A DNA stretch of 64,000 nucleotides, taken from positions 137,551,082-137,615,081 of the forward strand of contig BTPG01000003.1 in assembly GCA_036245525.1 (NCBI GenBank). Reading direction: 5' to 3'. Source of the stretch: Semisulcospira habei (lineage: Eukaryota > Mollusca > Gastropoda > Semisulcospiridae). Each line of letters starts with the position of its first letter. The stretch's first letter is position 1. Shown one piece after another: positions 10,262-21,133 of the stretch. The notes below the pieces were generated by a model. That model saw only the letters and a list, made by a program, of their open reading frames with translations, had not been told where the DNA came from and made no database searches. The position numbers and the translations under genes are program-made.

Positions 10262-10600
10262 TTGGTATATGGCTGGTGGGACTGTCTCAAGAAGTCACTT
10301 AGTGCCTGCCAAATCGACCACCACCAGTGGTCCTCGCTTGCTGTGGACCGTGACACCTGGCGCTCCACCATTTACAAGGCAGCTGTCTCCTTTGAGGACT
10401 CTCGCAGAGCTGGCCTTAAGGACAAGCGGCTCAGGAGAAAAAACAGAGATGCCGCAACTCAGAACCCTGGCCATACCTTCCCCTGCAGCCACTGCGGTCG
10501 AACCTGCCTGTCCCGGATTGGCCTCCGCAGCCACGAACAAGCCTGCAGACGTCGTGGGCAACTCCTATAAAATCTTCGTTCGCGAAGTCAAGCCAAGAGA
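10262..10600 (+). mobile_element. 3' tail of another LINE, inserted antisense in the Nimb LINE
   Basis: A plus-strand frame (10262-10570) reads SSLAVDRDTWRSTIYKA, then FEDSRRAGLKDKRLRRK, and ends with a C2H2 motif (FPCSHCGRTCLSRIGLRSH). This block is the C-terminus of a separate LINE family, after its RT. It interrupts the Nimb ORF2 between RT and RNase H. Exact ends and TSD were not resolved. Confidence 0.6.
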
Positions 10601-10839
10601 GGTGGAGTAGAGTCTTTCTTGTGGGCAGTCAAGTCCAGCAAGATGTCAGGAACTGGTAAGAGCCAGGGTGGAGTGATGTGTTTCAGGGATTCCGAAACTC
10701 TGTCCAGGTCCAATCCGGCCACCTGCAGATGAGGTCGGACACGGAAAGAAAGTGGACGGACAGCTCCCGGATGGGTATCATAAATCTCTGCAAACTATGG
10801 TTTAAAAACACAATCATAGGCAGGATTGTCTGGATGGGC

Positions 10840-11958
10840 CTACTGTTTCAGAACGTAGCTGAGCATGAGGCGGATGCGGCGGAGCTTGAGAGAAGGCTCC
10901 CCTGCCTGGGCATACAGACTAGGAACTGGAGACGTCCTGAAGGCCCCAAGACATATCCGCAGACCCTGATGGTGAATTGTGTTCAGACGCTGCAGCACAG
11001 ACTTGGAAGCTGAGCCATACACCACAGAGCCGTAATCCAGTTTGGACCGAACAAGGGCCCGGTACAGTCGAAGTAAGACAGTACGGTTCGCACCACAGTC
11101 AGACCGACCAACGACACGAAGAACGTCGAGAGTCTTCCGACAAGAGGTTCTGAGGTAATTAATATGGTTCCAGAAGGTAAGTCTTTTGTCAAAGATGACC
11201 CCCAGAAACTTTGCCTCCTCGGCCACCTTAATTGGCACTCCGGCAATGCTCAGGCTAGGCTCTGGACAAAATTTCGTCTGGTTAGTAAAATGCACACAGA
11301 CTGTCTTGGGGGGCGAGAACTTGAATCCATTGAGAGACACCCACCGCTGGATGTGATCAACGCATAGCTGCAAGCGCCTCTCAAGGGACGCAAGTCTTCG
11401 ACCACATGCACACAAAGTAAAGTCATCAACAAACAAAGAGCATTCAGAATCATCCTTGACGGCCTTTACAATGTTATTAATTTTAATACTAAATAAAACA
11501 GGAGATAGAATGCTGCCCTGCGGGATACCCATCTCCTGTTCAAAGGAGTCGGAGAGGGTGGAGCCCACACGGACATGGAACGACCGGTGAGTCAAAAAAT
11601 TGTGAATAAAAACAGGTAGGTGCCCTTTAAAACCCATGTCCAACAAGTCAGACATTATGCCATACTTCCAGGTAGTGTCATATGCCTTCTCAAGATCGAA
11701 GAAAATTGCATAGACATGCTGCTCGTTGACAAAAGCATCTCGAATAAATAATTCAAAGCGGACTAAATGGTCAGTTGTACTACAGAAGCGCCGGAAACCG
11801 CACTGGATGTCTGTGAGGAGACCCTGTGACTCGAGATGCCACACCAGGCGGGCAATGACCAGGCGCTCCACAGTTTTACATAAACATGATGTCAAAGTGA
11901 TAGGCCGGTAGTTGCCCGGGTCGGAAGGATCCTTACCCGGCTTGGGGATCGGTACAAC
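10840..11958 (-). pseudogene. Nimb LINE ORF2, reverse transcriptase domain
   Basis: The frame begins VVPIPKPGKDPSDPGNYRPI (RT block 1-2). It continues with FFDLEKAYDTTW (block A, catalytic Asp), GIPQGSILSPVLFS (block B), SLFVDDFTLCA (block C, FVDD in place of the usual F/YADD) and LGVIFDKRLTFWNHI. It is open for about 370 codons. The 5' part of ORF2 continues at 17140 beyond the nested DNA transposon: the splice point falls in VV (GTACAAC|CAAAG). Confidence 0.85.
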
Positions 11959-12796
11959 CACGGCTGTTCAAGGCCTCCCATTTAGTTTTGAGGCGCGCGC
12001 GCGTGCCGGCGCTGTAAGATAAGGAGCCGCGCAGCGTGTCGCCTCTGTTAATACCGCCGGCTGGCAGCACAGAGCTGAGCGCAATCTGTTACGGCTGTGC
12101 AACTATAGTCGCGCTATTCTTGTTACTGTTTTACGCGAGCACGCTCTCTGTGTACACGCTCAGCGCTGACCGTGTGCCACGCGGGACACATTTTAATGGT
12201 ACCGGTCATTTACGGGTGTGTTGTTTAAGCTGTACTGAACGTATCTTGTATTTAAGACATACACTTAAAAGCTAAGAAAATAAGCTTTCTGTAGACACTA
12301 GACATGCTTAGGAAAATGAAGATGAGCAATGCATGCAACGGACTAGAAGACAGGCAACCGGCGCACAGTTTACCGTGAAGACAACGCAAATCTGTTGCAA
12401 ATGACACGTCTTTCAACTGTTCTAACTCATGCAAAGTACTTTTGCGAAAATTATGGTTCAGGCCAGCGATCATCGTATACAGCCACTACGCTATGCACTA
12501 CTCAAAATGTCAGATAGATTTACCTTGCGATCTCAGTGGGTCCTGAAATGGGATGATGTGTCATTGGTAATCCAGTGTTAGACAGACGGAAAGTTCTTGG
12601 GTTAACGTAATCTCCAAACATAGTTGATTTCGGAGGCAGTGAAAATGTTCGAAATAATTCACAGTTCATATGCAGGGTTAGCGGCAGTGTCAGTTGCACA
12701 CTTTGTATAGGTGATGTTGTCTTTAGCATTCCACTAAATCATATAAAATTGGAAGAGCAATCCGGCCACTTTACTAAATCTTACAAATCGGATGGG

Positions 12797-13128
12797 TTGA
12801 TTGTACATGCTTAACGTCCGACAGCGACAGCTTTCGGAGTGCCGCACTGCTTGTGAAAAAAATAAACAACATTGAATGTATGTCGCAGCCGTCAAATACA
12901 TTAAATAACCTAACACATGGGCTAATAAGCTAAGACATTAGCAACACACATCAATATCAGAGCTACAGGCAGTGCAGACGTAGGAGAGTTTAAAAGGCAA
13001 ATACAGGTGATGGACAAGGGTAGACAGAACACATGCCCAGATAGAGGAAAAACCACCGTGGGCTGACCAGGTGACCTGGAACTAAAAATACCTAACCCAC
13101 CCAAGTCCCCAGGCAGACCGGGTGGGGT
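12797..13128 (-). mobile_element. SINE-like retroposon with (AATC)n tail, copy 1, homopolymer-shortened
   Basis: It is flanked by AAATCGGATGGG (12785-12796 and 13129-13140). It aligns along its whole length with the copies at 40271, 42333, 47559 and 58951. However, very many runs of two or more identical bases are one base shorter than in those copies (CCC to CC, GGTC to GTC, GGGCC to GGC). Confidence 0.85.
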
Positions 13129-13666
13129 AAATCGGATGGGACACGACAGTAAAATATAAACCTTATGGTGTCAATAGCATTTTGATAGGCGTAATTAGAT
13201 AACACAGAACGCCGTGCAGGCTAAATGTATCAGTCTCAAGACATTTATTCACAGAGAGACTGAGTCCTGCGTGTACTTGTTACCGGCGGCTCTCTACACA
13301 TTCCCTTCAGATGTTTGTCTTCTTCATCTGTACATACGTCAATACCATGAAAAGCAGAAAGATCGTCTACATAATCAACACACAGTTTAAAGTGTTATAG
13401 TCCGTCTTTCCTTTGCCTTTTACTCGCTCTGCACGGCAAATCCTGCACAAACTACTCAATCGTTCCATGTGGTTTGAATAGGAATATTGTGTGTCAGACT
13501 CCATTCTAAATGTCGGCGAAATACACTCACATACTGGTCTATAAAACTTTCTATAAAAAATCACAGGTAAATCTATCCAGTAAAAGAAAAGCACTTACTT
13601 GTAGCACTATGTTACACTAACACATATCACTCATTGAAAATCCAAACAAAAGTATTTTGAAAGCAC

Positions 13667-16600
13667 TTACTTACTTACTTACGCCTGTCACCCCTGCCCG
13701 GGTATAGGCCGTCGACGAGAGACCTCCAGCAACTCCTGTCCTGTGCTTCTCCTTCGATTCTACTCCAGGTGGTTCCCAGTCTCTTGATGTCTGCTTGGAG
13801 GTCTCGACGCCAGGAGTTTCTCGGCCTACCTCTTTTCCTCTTTCCCTGGGGGTTCCATGACAATGCCTGCCTAGTGATACTGGAAGCTGGCTTTCTCAGA
13901 CTGTGACCGATCCATCCCCATCTTCTTCGCCCAATTTCATTCTCTGCTGTTATCTGCTCCGTTCTCTCCCAGAGTCTGACGTTGCTGATCTCTGGCCAGT
14001 GGATTTTCAAAATTCTTCTAAGGCAACTGTTCATGAAGATCTGTACTCTGTTGACTGTGGTTTTTGTCAATCTCCAAGTCTCTGCTCCATATAGGAGAAC
14101 TGCTTTTACATTGGAGTTGAAAATCCGGACTTTGGTGTGTTGTGAAAGCTCTCTGGAACTCCACACTTTTTTCAACTGGAGAAAGGCTGCTCTGGCTTTA
14201 CCGATTCGTGCTCTGACATCTGCATCAGTGCCGCCTTTCTTGTCTATGATGCTCCCAAGATAGGTGAAGGACTCCACCTCCTCCAACGGGGTGCCAGCAA
14301 GCAAGACTGGTTCTTCCCTGGTTGCACTCAGCCTCATTGTCTTTGTTTTCTGTTTGTGAATGGTGAGGCCCACTTGGGACGAGATGTCAGCAAGCCTCGT
14401 GGTCTTGTCCTGCATTTGTTGATGAGTGTGGGACAGTAATGCCAAGTCGTCTGCAAAATCGAGGTCGTCAAGCTGTGTCCACAGTGTCCACTGTATTCCA
14501 CTTCGTCTGTGCTCTGTGGTCATCTTCATGACCCAGTCTATGGCCAGTAGGAAGAGGAACGGAGACAGCAGACACCCCTGCCTGACACCAGTTCTGACCT
14601 GGAGCTCCCTGGTGAACTGCCCTTCGTGGATCACGCGACATGTCATGCCATTGTAGCTGCTCTTGATCAGGCGGACAAGCTTTGTGGGTACACCGTAGTG
14701 TCATAGGAGTTTCCACAGAGTCTCTCGGTCCACACTGTCAAATGCTTTCTCATAATCCACAAAGTTGACGTACAGCGGGGAGCTCCACTCCAGAGACTGT
14801 TCCACGATGATGCGGAGAGTGGCGATCTGGTCTGTACATGATCGGTTCTTCCTGAATCCTGCTTGCTGGTCTCTCAGTTGGGGGTCAACGGAGCTCTTCA
14901 TTCTCTCTAGGATGATCCTGTTGAAGACCTTTCCTGGTACTGACAGCAAGGTGATTCCTCTGTAGTTGGAACACTTGCTGAGGTCACCTTTCTTGGGAAG
15001 CTTGATTAGGTACCCCTCCTTCCAGTCAGCCGGCATCACCTCCTCTTCCCAGATCTTTCCAAACAGTGGGTACAGCATCTCCACTGTTGTCTCTAGGTCT
15101 GCTTTCAGTGACTCCGCTGGGATGCCATCTGGCCCTGCTGCTTTGCCGTTCTTCAAAAATGCCACTGCTCTTCTGATCTCTTCCTGGCTGGGTCTGTCAC
15201 AGCTGATGGGTAGGTCGCTCTCTGCCGGCTGGATGTCTGGGGGGTCGGGTGGACTAGGTCTGTTCAGTAACTCTTCAAAATACTCGGCCCATCTGTCGAG
15301 TTGGTCTGCTCTGTCTGCAATAGGCTTGCCTTCTTTGTCTTTTACTGGTCTTTCTGTATGGCCATACTTGCCCGACAATCTTCTGGTAATGTCGTAGAGC
15401 TGTTTCATGTTGCCGCTGCCTGCTGCCTTTTCTGCCTCTGCTGCCAGGCTGTCTGTGTAGGCCCTCTTGTCTGCCCTGATACTCCTCTTCACCTTGCGGT
15501 TGGCTTCCGAGTATTCCTCTTGTGCCCTTACTTTGGCTGCTCTCGTGCGACTGTTGTTAACAACTGCTTTCTTCTGCTTCCTCACTTCTATCTTCTCCAA
15601 GGTCTGTGCCGACAGCCAGTCCTTGTGATGGGTTTCCTGAACCCTACAGTGTCTTTGCAGGTTGAGTTCAGCGCCTCTCTAACTGCCTTCCACTGCTGCT
15701 CTGTGGTGGCCGCCTCCTCTTCGTTTACTAGCTCCTGTAGCGCTTGAAACCAGTTAGACAGCACCAGTTTGAACTCTTCTCTAACTCTAGTTTCTCTCAG
15801 GAGGCCTACATTATAGCGCTGTCTTCTTGTTGTCTCTGTGCGGCTTTTCTTTAGCTTAAGCTTCATTCTTAAGGTAAGCAGATGGTGGTCTGAGGCGACA
15901 TCTGCTCCCCTCCTCACTCGAACATCTTGAAGGGATCTTCTAAATTTCTTGCTAATGCAGATATGGTCTATTTGGTTCTCTGTTGTGTGGTCAGGTGAGA
16001 CCCAAGTTGCTTTGTGTATTCTTCTGTGTGGGAAGATGCTGCCTCCAAAGACAAGTCGGTTTAGAGCACAAAAGTCTACAAACCTCTCCCCGTTCTCACT
16101 CATCTCTGAGCCTAGTCCCTGTCTCCCCATCACCTCTTCGTATCCGGTGTTGTCCTCTACTATTTTGGCATTAAAATCGCCCATGATGATGGTGATGTCT
16201 CGCTCCGCACATTTGTCCACAGCACTCTGGAGTTGGTCGTAGAACTCTTGTTTCTCTTCTTCGTCACTGTCATTAGTGGGCGCATAACACTGGATGACGT
16301 TCAGCTTGAGCTTTTTCTTGGTTCTCCCAAGAGGTTCCCAGCCCATCAGCGCTCTCTGTGCCTCTGGTGACAGCATGAATGCTACTCCTTCTGTATGGGG
16401 GGCATTCTCCTCTTCATGACCTGAATACAGAATCATCTCCCCACTTAACAGCCTTTTCTGGCCAGACTGCGTCCATCTGGCTTCACTGATACCTAGCAGG
16501 GAAAGGTTGTACTTTTGCATTTCCACTGCTATCTGGGCGGCCTTGCCGCTCTGGTACATGGTCTTGACGTTCCATGTGCCCATGGTTGTGTCCCTGGATA

Positions 16601-16935
16601 GAGAGAGGCGGCTCGGTCCTGTGGCTTCCGAAGACTTCCGGCTTTCACCACAGGACGTCATAAGTCTTCTGGTAGAAGAACCTTCCTCCTCCAGGAAAGG
16701 AATTACTGTTAGTCTTTTCGTCGGCGTTTTTGTAGCTATTTCCTTTTTTGCAGGGTGGGGAAGCTACCCCCACGCCCAACCCCCTTACTAGGAGGACCAG
16801 GGGTTTTCTGTCAGGGTCACCTTCCCTTAGACCATGTTGGTTCACGGCACCTTATTTCATTCGGTGCACCCCTCTCATAACCCCTATCCACCACCCGGGG
16901 GACGCGCCTCAACGCCATATGGTCCCAGCGCGAGG
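13667..16935 (-). mobile_element. RTE-type LINE, full-length copy (minus)
   Basis: It is flanked by a 13-bp duplication, ATTTTRAAAGCAC (13654-13666 and 16936-16948, one mismatch). The 3' tail is tandem GTAA. The 5' end starts CCTCGCGCTGG exactly like the copy at 59840, so both are full length. It encodes one protein with APE endonuclease and RT and no RNase H, as in RTE-like LINEs. Confidence 0.9.
13675..16661 (-). pseudogene. RTE LINE ORF (endonuclease-RT), one frameshift and one nonsense mutation
   Basis: In order: MGTWNVKTMYQSGKAAQ (endonuclease start), GISEARWTQSG, MGDFNAK, NQIDHICISKKF, SDHHLL (endonuclease motifs). RT follows with KNGKAAGPDGIPAES, GYLIKLPKKGDLSKC, DQQAGFRKNRSC, VDYEKAFDSVDRETL, GVRQGCLLSPFLF and LDFADDLALLSH, and then the C-terminal WIGHSLRK and GKRKRGRPRNSW. 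Compared with the 59840 copy it has a 1-bp deletion near 15640 (AAACCCATC against AAACACCATC) and a CGA-to-TGA stop at about 14700. Otherwise it is open, so decay is recent. Confidence 0.88.
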
Positions 16936-17149
16936 ATTTTAAAAGCACAGTCAAGGTTTAAAGCCTGCACAAATTTGACACTCTGCCCACATAAAATAGT
17001 AAACGTAAAGAAGGCCTACTATCAGGCCGTACCAGACGCCCATCGGAATGCGTGTAACTAGGTCAGCTCGCCACTTGATAAGCTAGCGCGGCACTCCCTA
17101 ACTAAATGTGTCGGTTTGTAGAAGAACTGAACAGCCGTGCAACCAAAGC

Positions 17150-18640
17150 CTGGTGCCAAGACGGCGGAAAATGGCCAGTTCTCTAGATATGGTTAAAGGC
17201 CTTGAGAAGTACAAGGAGTGACCCCTCAGGCAGATGCGTTAGGAATTGATAGTGGATGGTATCTAGGCCAGCAGCAGTCATTACATTTCTGCAAGGCTTG
17301 CTGCAATTCTGATAATGTAAAAGGGGCATTATAGTCTTCCGAGTTATCGGACTTAAAATCACAAATACGACTCTCGCTTCTCCTTCTCTCTCTGGAAAAA
17401 GGGTGAATAATGATCTGTTGAAGAATTATGGGCAATGGTGGAAGCAAGCAAATTGGCCACAGCTTTTTTATCTGTGACCAAGCTGGCACCATCTCTAAGA
17501 TGGCCGACGGAAGCCAAGCCACTTACTTACTTACGCCTGTCACCCCTACCCGGGTATAGGCCGTCGACGAGAGACCTCCAGCAACTCCTGTCCTGTGCTT
17601 CTCCTTCGATTCTACTCCAGGTGGTTCCCAGTCTCTTGATGTCTGCTTGGAGGTCTCGACGCCAGGAGTTTCTCGGCCTACCTCTTTTCCTCAAGCCAAG
17701 CCACCCCTGCCCCTAATTCTTCGAACAGCCTTCCAGACTTTCTGGGACGGAGTCCGAGAAGTTAAAGATGAGACGAAGTGTCTCCAGGAAGCACGGCGTT
17801 CACGTTTAAAAATGTAACGGGCTTTCGCCCTCTGTCTTTTAAAGATTAAAATATTCACTTGCGACGGATAACGGAAAGCACGCCGCTGAGCAGATTTGCC
17901 CGCTTTTTGGGCCTTGCGGCACTCTTCATTGAACCATGGTACTCTCGGCTTCCGAGGGACTGATGAGGAAGTTTTAGGGATGGTTTCACCAGCTACGTCC
18001 AACAAAATAGTAGTAAAAGAAGAAATAGGTTCTTCAGCTGACATGACCACCTCCTCTGTAATACGAGACTGACAGAGGGAGGCGAACAGAGTCTTACAGA
18101 GGGAGGCGAACAGAGGCCAGTTAGCTTTCTTGAGATTCCAGCGCCCCACCGGTGGATCCTCCCCACAGCTGACTGATGACAGGACTACTGGGAAGTGGTC
18201 ACTACAATACAGGTCATCGTGAACCTTCCTTTCAAAGTCCAGCATGAGAGAAGGATCACACACAGTGAGGTCTAGAACAGAACTAGATCCTGAACCTGGG
18301 ATAGAGTAGGTAGGTGAGCCATCATTAAAAACACGTAGGTTAAGTTGAGAAAAAACATCTTCTAACATCTGACCTCTGCCATCATAGTGGTCACTACCCC
18401 ACAGGTGAGCGTGACCGTTAAAATCTCCCATGAAAATAAAGGGACGGGGCAGCTGATCTACTAAGTTAAAAATATCATTACTACAGACCCGCATGGATGG
18501 TGGCAGGTAAATACTGCATATGGTTATGGTCTTTAAGGTAACCCAAGCTGCGACAGCCTGAAGACAGGTGTCAACACCAACGGAGCTACATAAAAACTGG
18601 TTGCTAATGAGAAGAGCCACTCCACCCGAGCATCTCTCCG
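17150..18640 (-). pseudogene. Nimb LINE ORF2, APE endonuclease and linker to RT
   Basis: The frame at 17691-18620 shows SIYLPPSMRV, PFIFMGDFNGHAHLWGS (GDFNxH), VLDLTVCDPSL and YCSDHFPVVLS (SDHxP), the APE-type endonuclease that nicks target DNA. The linker (GRWNLKKANWPLFAS, VPWFNEECRKAQKAGKS) continues at 17210-17450 with FTLSELQQALQKCN and a TGHFPPSW-type motif leading into RT. A short duplication (LFASLCKTLFASLC) is present near 18100. An RTE fragment (17523-17692) interrupts the linker. Confidence 0.8.
17523..17692 (-). mobile_element. 5'-truncated RTE LINE fragment
   Basis: A 170-bp 3' end of the RTE family, with the TAAG/GTAA tail at 17523, is flanked by AAGCCAAGCCAC (17511-17522 and 17693-17704). 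Confidence 0.9.
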
Positions 18641-18924
18641 AATCAGAGCCTTTATGGATAGCATTAAACCATTAAAGGAGACAGGATCAGAAGTCTTCAG
18701 GTAAGTCTCCTGAAGAGATATTATTGAGGGGTTTTAGGACTTGACTAGAAGGCGAACTTCTTCAAAGTTGGTGTGAAAACCACAACAATTCCACTGAAGC
18801 AGAGAATACATGATTAGGTTTCATGTGGAGGAAAAGAGTTCTTTCCCCCCTTATCCTGTGCTTTGGAAGGAGTCGAAGAAACAGAGGGGGTCGACTCCCG
18901 GGCCTCCTCTGGTTCCTCGGAGAT

Positions 18925-18953
18925 GGGGGGGGGGGGGGGGGGGGGGGGGGGGG
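18925..18953 (+). repeat. Poly-G tract, 29 bp
   Basis: An uninterrupted G run lies in the LINE ORF1 region. It makes spurious glycine- or proline-rich frames on the two strands. Confidence 0.95.
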
Positions 18954-19025
18954 AGCTGCCGCAGCACCAGCAACAACAACTTCCACTCCCTCCATCTGCT
19001 CCTCCAATGCAGCGGTCCTGTAACT

Positions 19026-20429
19026 TTAGCGTTCATGCCGCCAGAGTCTGGCGGCCTTAGAAGGCTGACCAGAGCCAGAAGCCTTTGTAGTAAGATTGAC
19101 AGGCTTGGGTGGGGGCTGAGGCTTAGGGGCAGCAGAAGGCAGTGCCACCGGACCGGTATTGTCCGCCTTCTGCGTTCCCTGGCTCCTCGTCACCACCGGA
19201 GGAGGAGGGTTACTACTCTCCAGGGGCGAGAGGATCCGAGGCTCCGCCCCCAACCAAGAAGTTGGGGTTTGACAAGAGAAGTCTTTGGTGGGGCGCTTGC
19301 CTGCCAATGCAGCACTGAAAGTATACACAGAGGTGTTATTTGAGTTTGGCACAGCCTCAGCTGCACCAGGGCTGTCAACCAGTTTTTTCATGTCCGCAAA
19401 GGTTAATTAGTTAGTTATTTGGGTTTAACGCCGAGCAGGCAACTAAGGCCATCTCACGGCGGGAAGGGTAAAAATCTGGTCAGCCAGACAAAAAGAAAGG
19501 TCTTAAGACATGATGTAAATATACCTTAAAAATATGTCAGGCTAAAATGTCGCACAGGTCTTTAAAGAAAACGTCGGAAGACTCTCAAAAAGGTCAAAAT
19601 AATAGAAACATCATAATCTATAAACGCTCAAATCTTATTAAAAATATGGCACTCTCTCAGAAAACTGAAGATCTTGTCCGGGGGCACATCCCGGAACAAA
19701 ACCGACAGCCTCTTCTCCACACGCACCTGCTGAATCTTGCACTTGGATATCCAACGAGGGCACTTCTTGTCTGAAGCCATATGCGCCCCCTGGCAATTCA
19801 CACACAGGCGGGTGGCTGTGCAGGACTCAGCAGAGTGTCCGGGCTTAGTGCAGCGGGCGCATAGAGCCTCTGCCTGGCGGCATGTCTTCTGCCCATGGCC
19901 ATACTTTTGGCACTTAAAACACCGGAGGGGGAGAGGGACGTACGTTTTCACTTTAGTAGTAACCTCCCCAGATGGTAGTAGGGCGGTGGGGGTGCCAAAC
20001 GTCAGGATGATGGTAGGGATGATCTCCTACCACCTCGTTTGGAAACGAAGCGCCTGACGTAGGTCACCCCCTGTGACTTAAGGTTCCCTACAAGTTCATC
20101 TTCAGACAGTTCTGCCAATGCTTGATCTTTAATCACTCCTCTAGAAGAATTCATCGTTTTGTGGGGAGTGACCTCCACTGGAGTGTCTCCGATAGAGGAG
20201 AGCCTCAGTAGCCCATTGGAGTATGCCCAGGTATGGCACTCTACCAGCAAGTCATCAGACCTGAGGCGCCAACCCGGCTCCTGAGGGTCTCCCCTACCAG
20301 GAAAGGGTGCAGCTTGGAAACAGGCTTCTCTTTAACTTTGCTGTGGATAATGAGAAAGCGAGGCCAGACGGCAGACGCCTGAGGCGTCGCTTCCTCACAA
20401 TCGGGAGTCACTATCACTCTCAAGGTCAA
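19026..20429 (-). pseudogene. Nimb LINE ORF1 (CCHC nucleic-acid-binding protein), broken
   Basis: Pieces in order: VWPRFLIIHSKVKEKPVSKL, then a block with LLVECHTWAYSNGLL and VTPHKTMNSSRGVIKD, then QGVTYVRRFVSKRGG, VPLPLRCFKCQKYGHGQKTC (CCHC knuckle), CARCTKPGHSAESC (second knuckle) and CVNCQGAHMASDKKCPRW (third). The proline-rich C-terminal part resumes at 19391-19026 after a nested copy of the same family's 3' end. ORF1 of this LINE group packages the RNA. Frameshifts occur near 20240 and 20000. Confidence 0.8.
19404..19702 (-). mobile_element. 3' fragment of the same Nimb LINE family, inserted in ORF1
   Basis: It matches the 3' end of the surrounding LINE (7911-8031 plus 9309-9490) closely, including RDVPPDKIFSFLRECHIF and the AACT tail. 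It holds the uninterrupted target of H2. No TSD was resolved. Confidence 0.75.
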
Positions 20430-21133
20430 TGTCAGTGGCTATGTGCCGCTTTGGTGCCAGTTTTTTTTTTTTTTTTGTATTTTCCATATTATAGTATGAT
20501 AGATATTCATCCCCCGGGGGTCCCCGCCCGCCACTGAGCCCAACAAGGGAAAGTGCATTCGTTGGCGGGTCTCCAGCCGACGCACAATGGAGACTGCCCG
20601 AAAAATATACTCAGGGGGTTATGCCTGATTGAACCGTCTGAGCCACCGCCTTCTATCACACCGTTGAATGCAGGGGAATACTGGCGTAGAGCACCTAATC
20701 ATCAGGAGAGGCTATAGCATGGTGCTCCGTATATCAGCCCACATGTCAACAATGGGATAGGGCTCAACGTGACAAGAGCGGATTGACTAGGCCGGTACGA
20801 CATGCCTCCCGTTTAGGCAGAAGTCAAGGCCAAAGTGGAGTGTTTCAGCCACCAGGATCCTCTTCTCCCCCGACACCGGTCTCCAAGCACGGCAAACACT
20901 TGGGATCCAAAGGACCAAAAGGACTCACGAGTATTTTTAAGGACCAATCCAACATGGTAGGACCTGGGTGAGCACAGCTCCTTAAAAACCGGACCAGTGA
21001 AAAAGACTGGACAACATATCTGCTGACATCAAGTCCTAATCCTGGACAAAGATGGCACCCTTCTGCTAGCCCACTCAGTCAGGGACCGAGTGGACTACCC
21101 ACCCACGCCACGTGGAGGCCGGTGCCCAGTGGG
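20430..21133 (-). other. Nimb LINE 5'UTR
   Basis: About 700 bp lie between ORF1 and the 5' end, which is set by the TSD at 21134. No convincing reading frame was seen. Confidence 0.6.

Larger units (their letters stand above)
11959..17139. mobile_element. CACGG-ended DNA transposon (Chapaev/CMC-like), non-autonomous
   Basis: The ends are perfect 12-bp inverted repeats, CACGGCTGTTCA and TGAACAGCCGTG. They are flanked by CAAC (11955-11958 and 17140-17143). Removing the element and one CAAC restores the LINE RT reading frame, which is strong proof. A 4-bp TSD with CAC ends fits the CMC/Chapaev group (inference). Without its nested SINE (12797-13128) and RTE LINE (13667-16935) it is about 1.55 kb with no recognisable transposase, so 11959-12796, 13141-13666 and 16949-17139 are otherwise non-coding. 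Confidence 0.82.
7911..21133 (-). mobile_element. Nimb/I-type LINE, full length but heavily interrupted
   Basis: The minus-strand LINE is flanked by the 14-bp duplication CAGGTAGGTTTCAG (7897-7910 and 21134-21147). From 5' (21133) to 3' (7911) it has a 5'UTR, ORF1 with CCHC zinc knuckles (about 20429-19026), ORF2 with an APE-type endonuclease (about 18640-17690), reverse transcriptase (11958-10840), RNase H (10180-9809) and a CCHC-like C-terminal block (9713-9414). The 3'UTR ends in short AACT repeats. RNase H after RT places it in the I/Nimb group. Nested elements account for roughly half its length: 8032-9308, 10262-10600, 11959-17139, 17523-17692 and 19404-19702. Confidence 0.85.

Noticed and set aside
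10262..10570. Host zinc-finger gene
   Set aside because: The block after the DRDTWR motif is the C-terminus of a LINE family. It has no own start or promoter evidence.
14966..15397. Plus-strand 143-codon frames opposite the RTE LINE (also near 48760 and 61408)
   Set aside because: They are antisense shadows that recur in every LINE copy because the coding strand is conserved.
18762..19391. Gly- or Pro-rich proteins near 18.8-19.4 kb
   Set aside because: The extreme composition comes from a 29-base G run. The minus-strand proline-rich part is LINE ORF1; the others are shadows.
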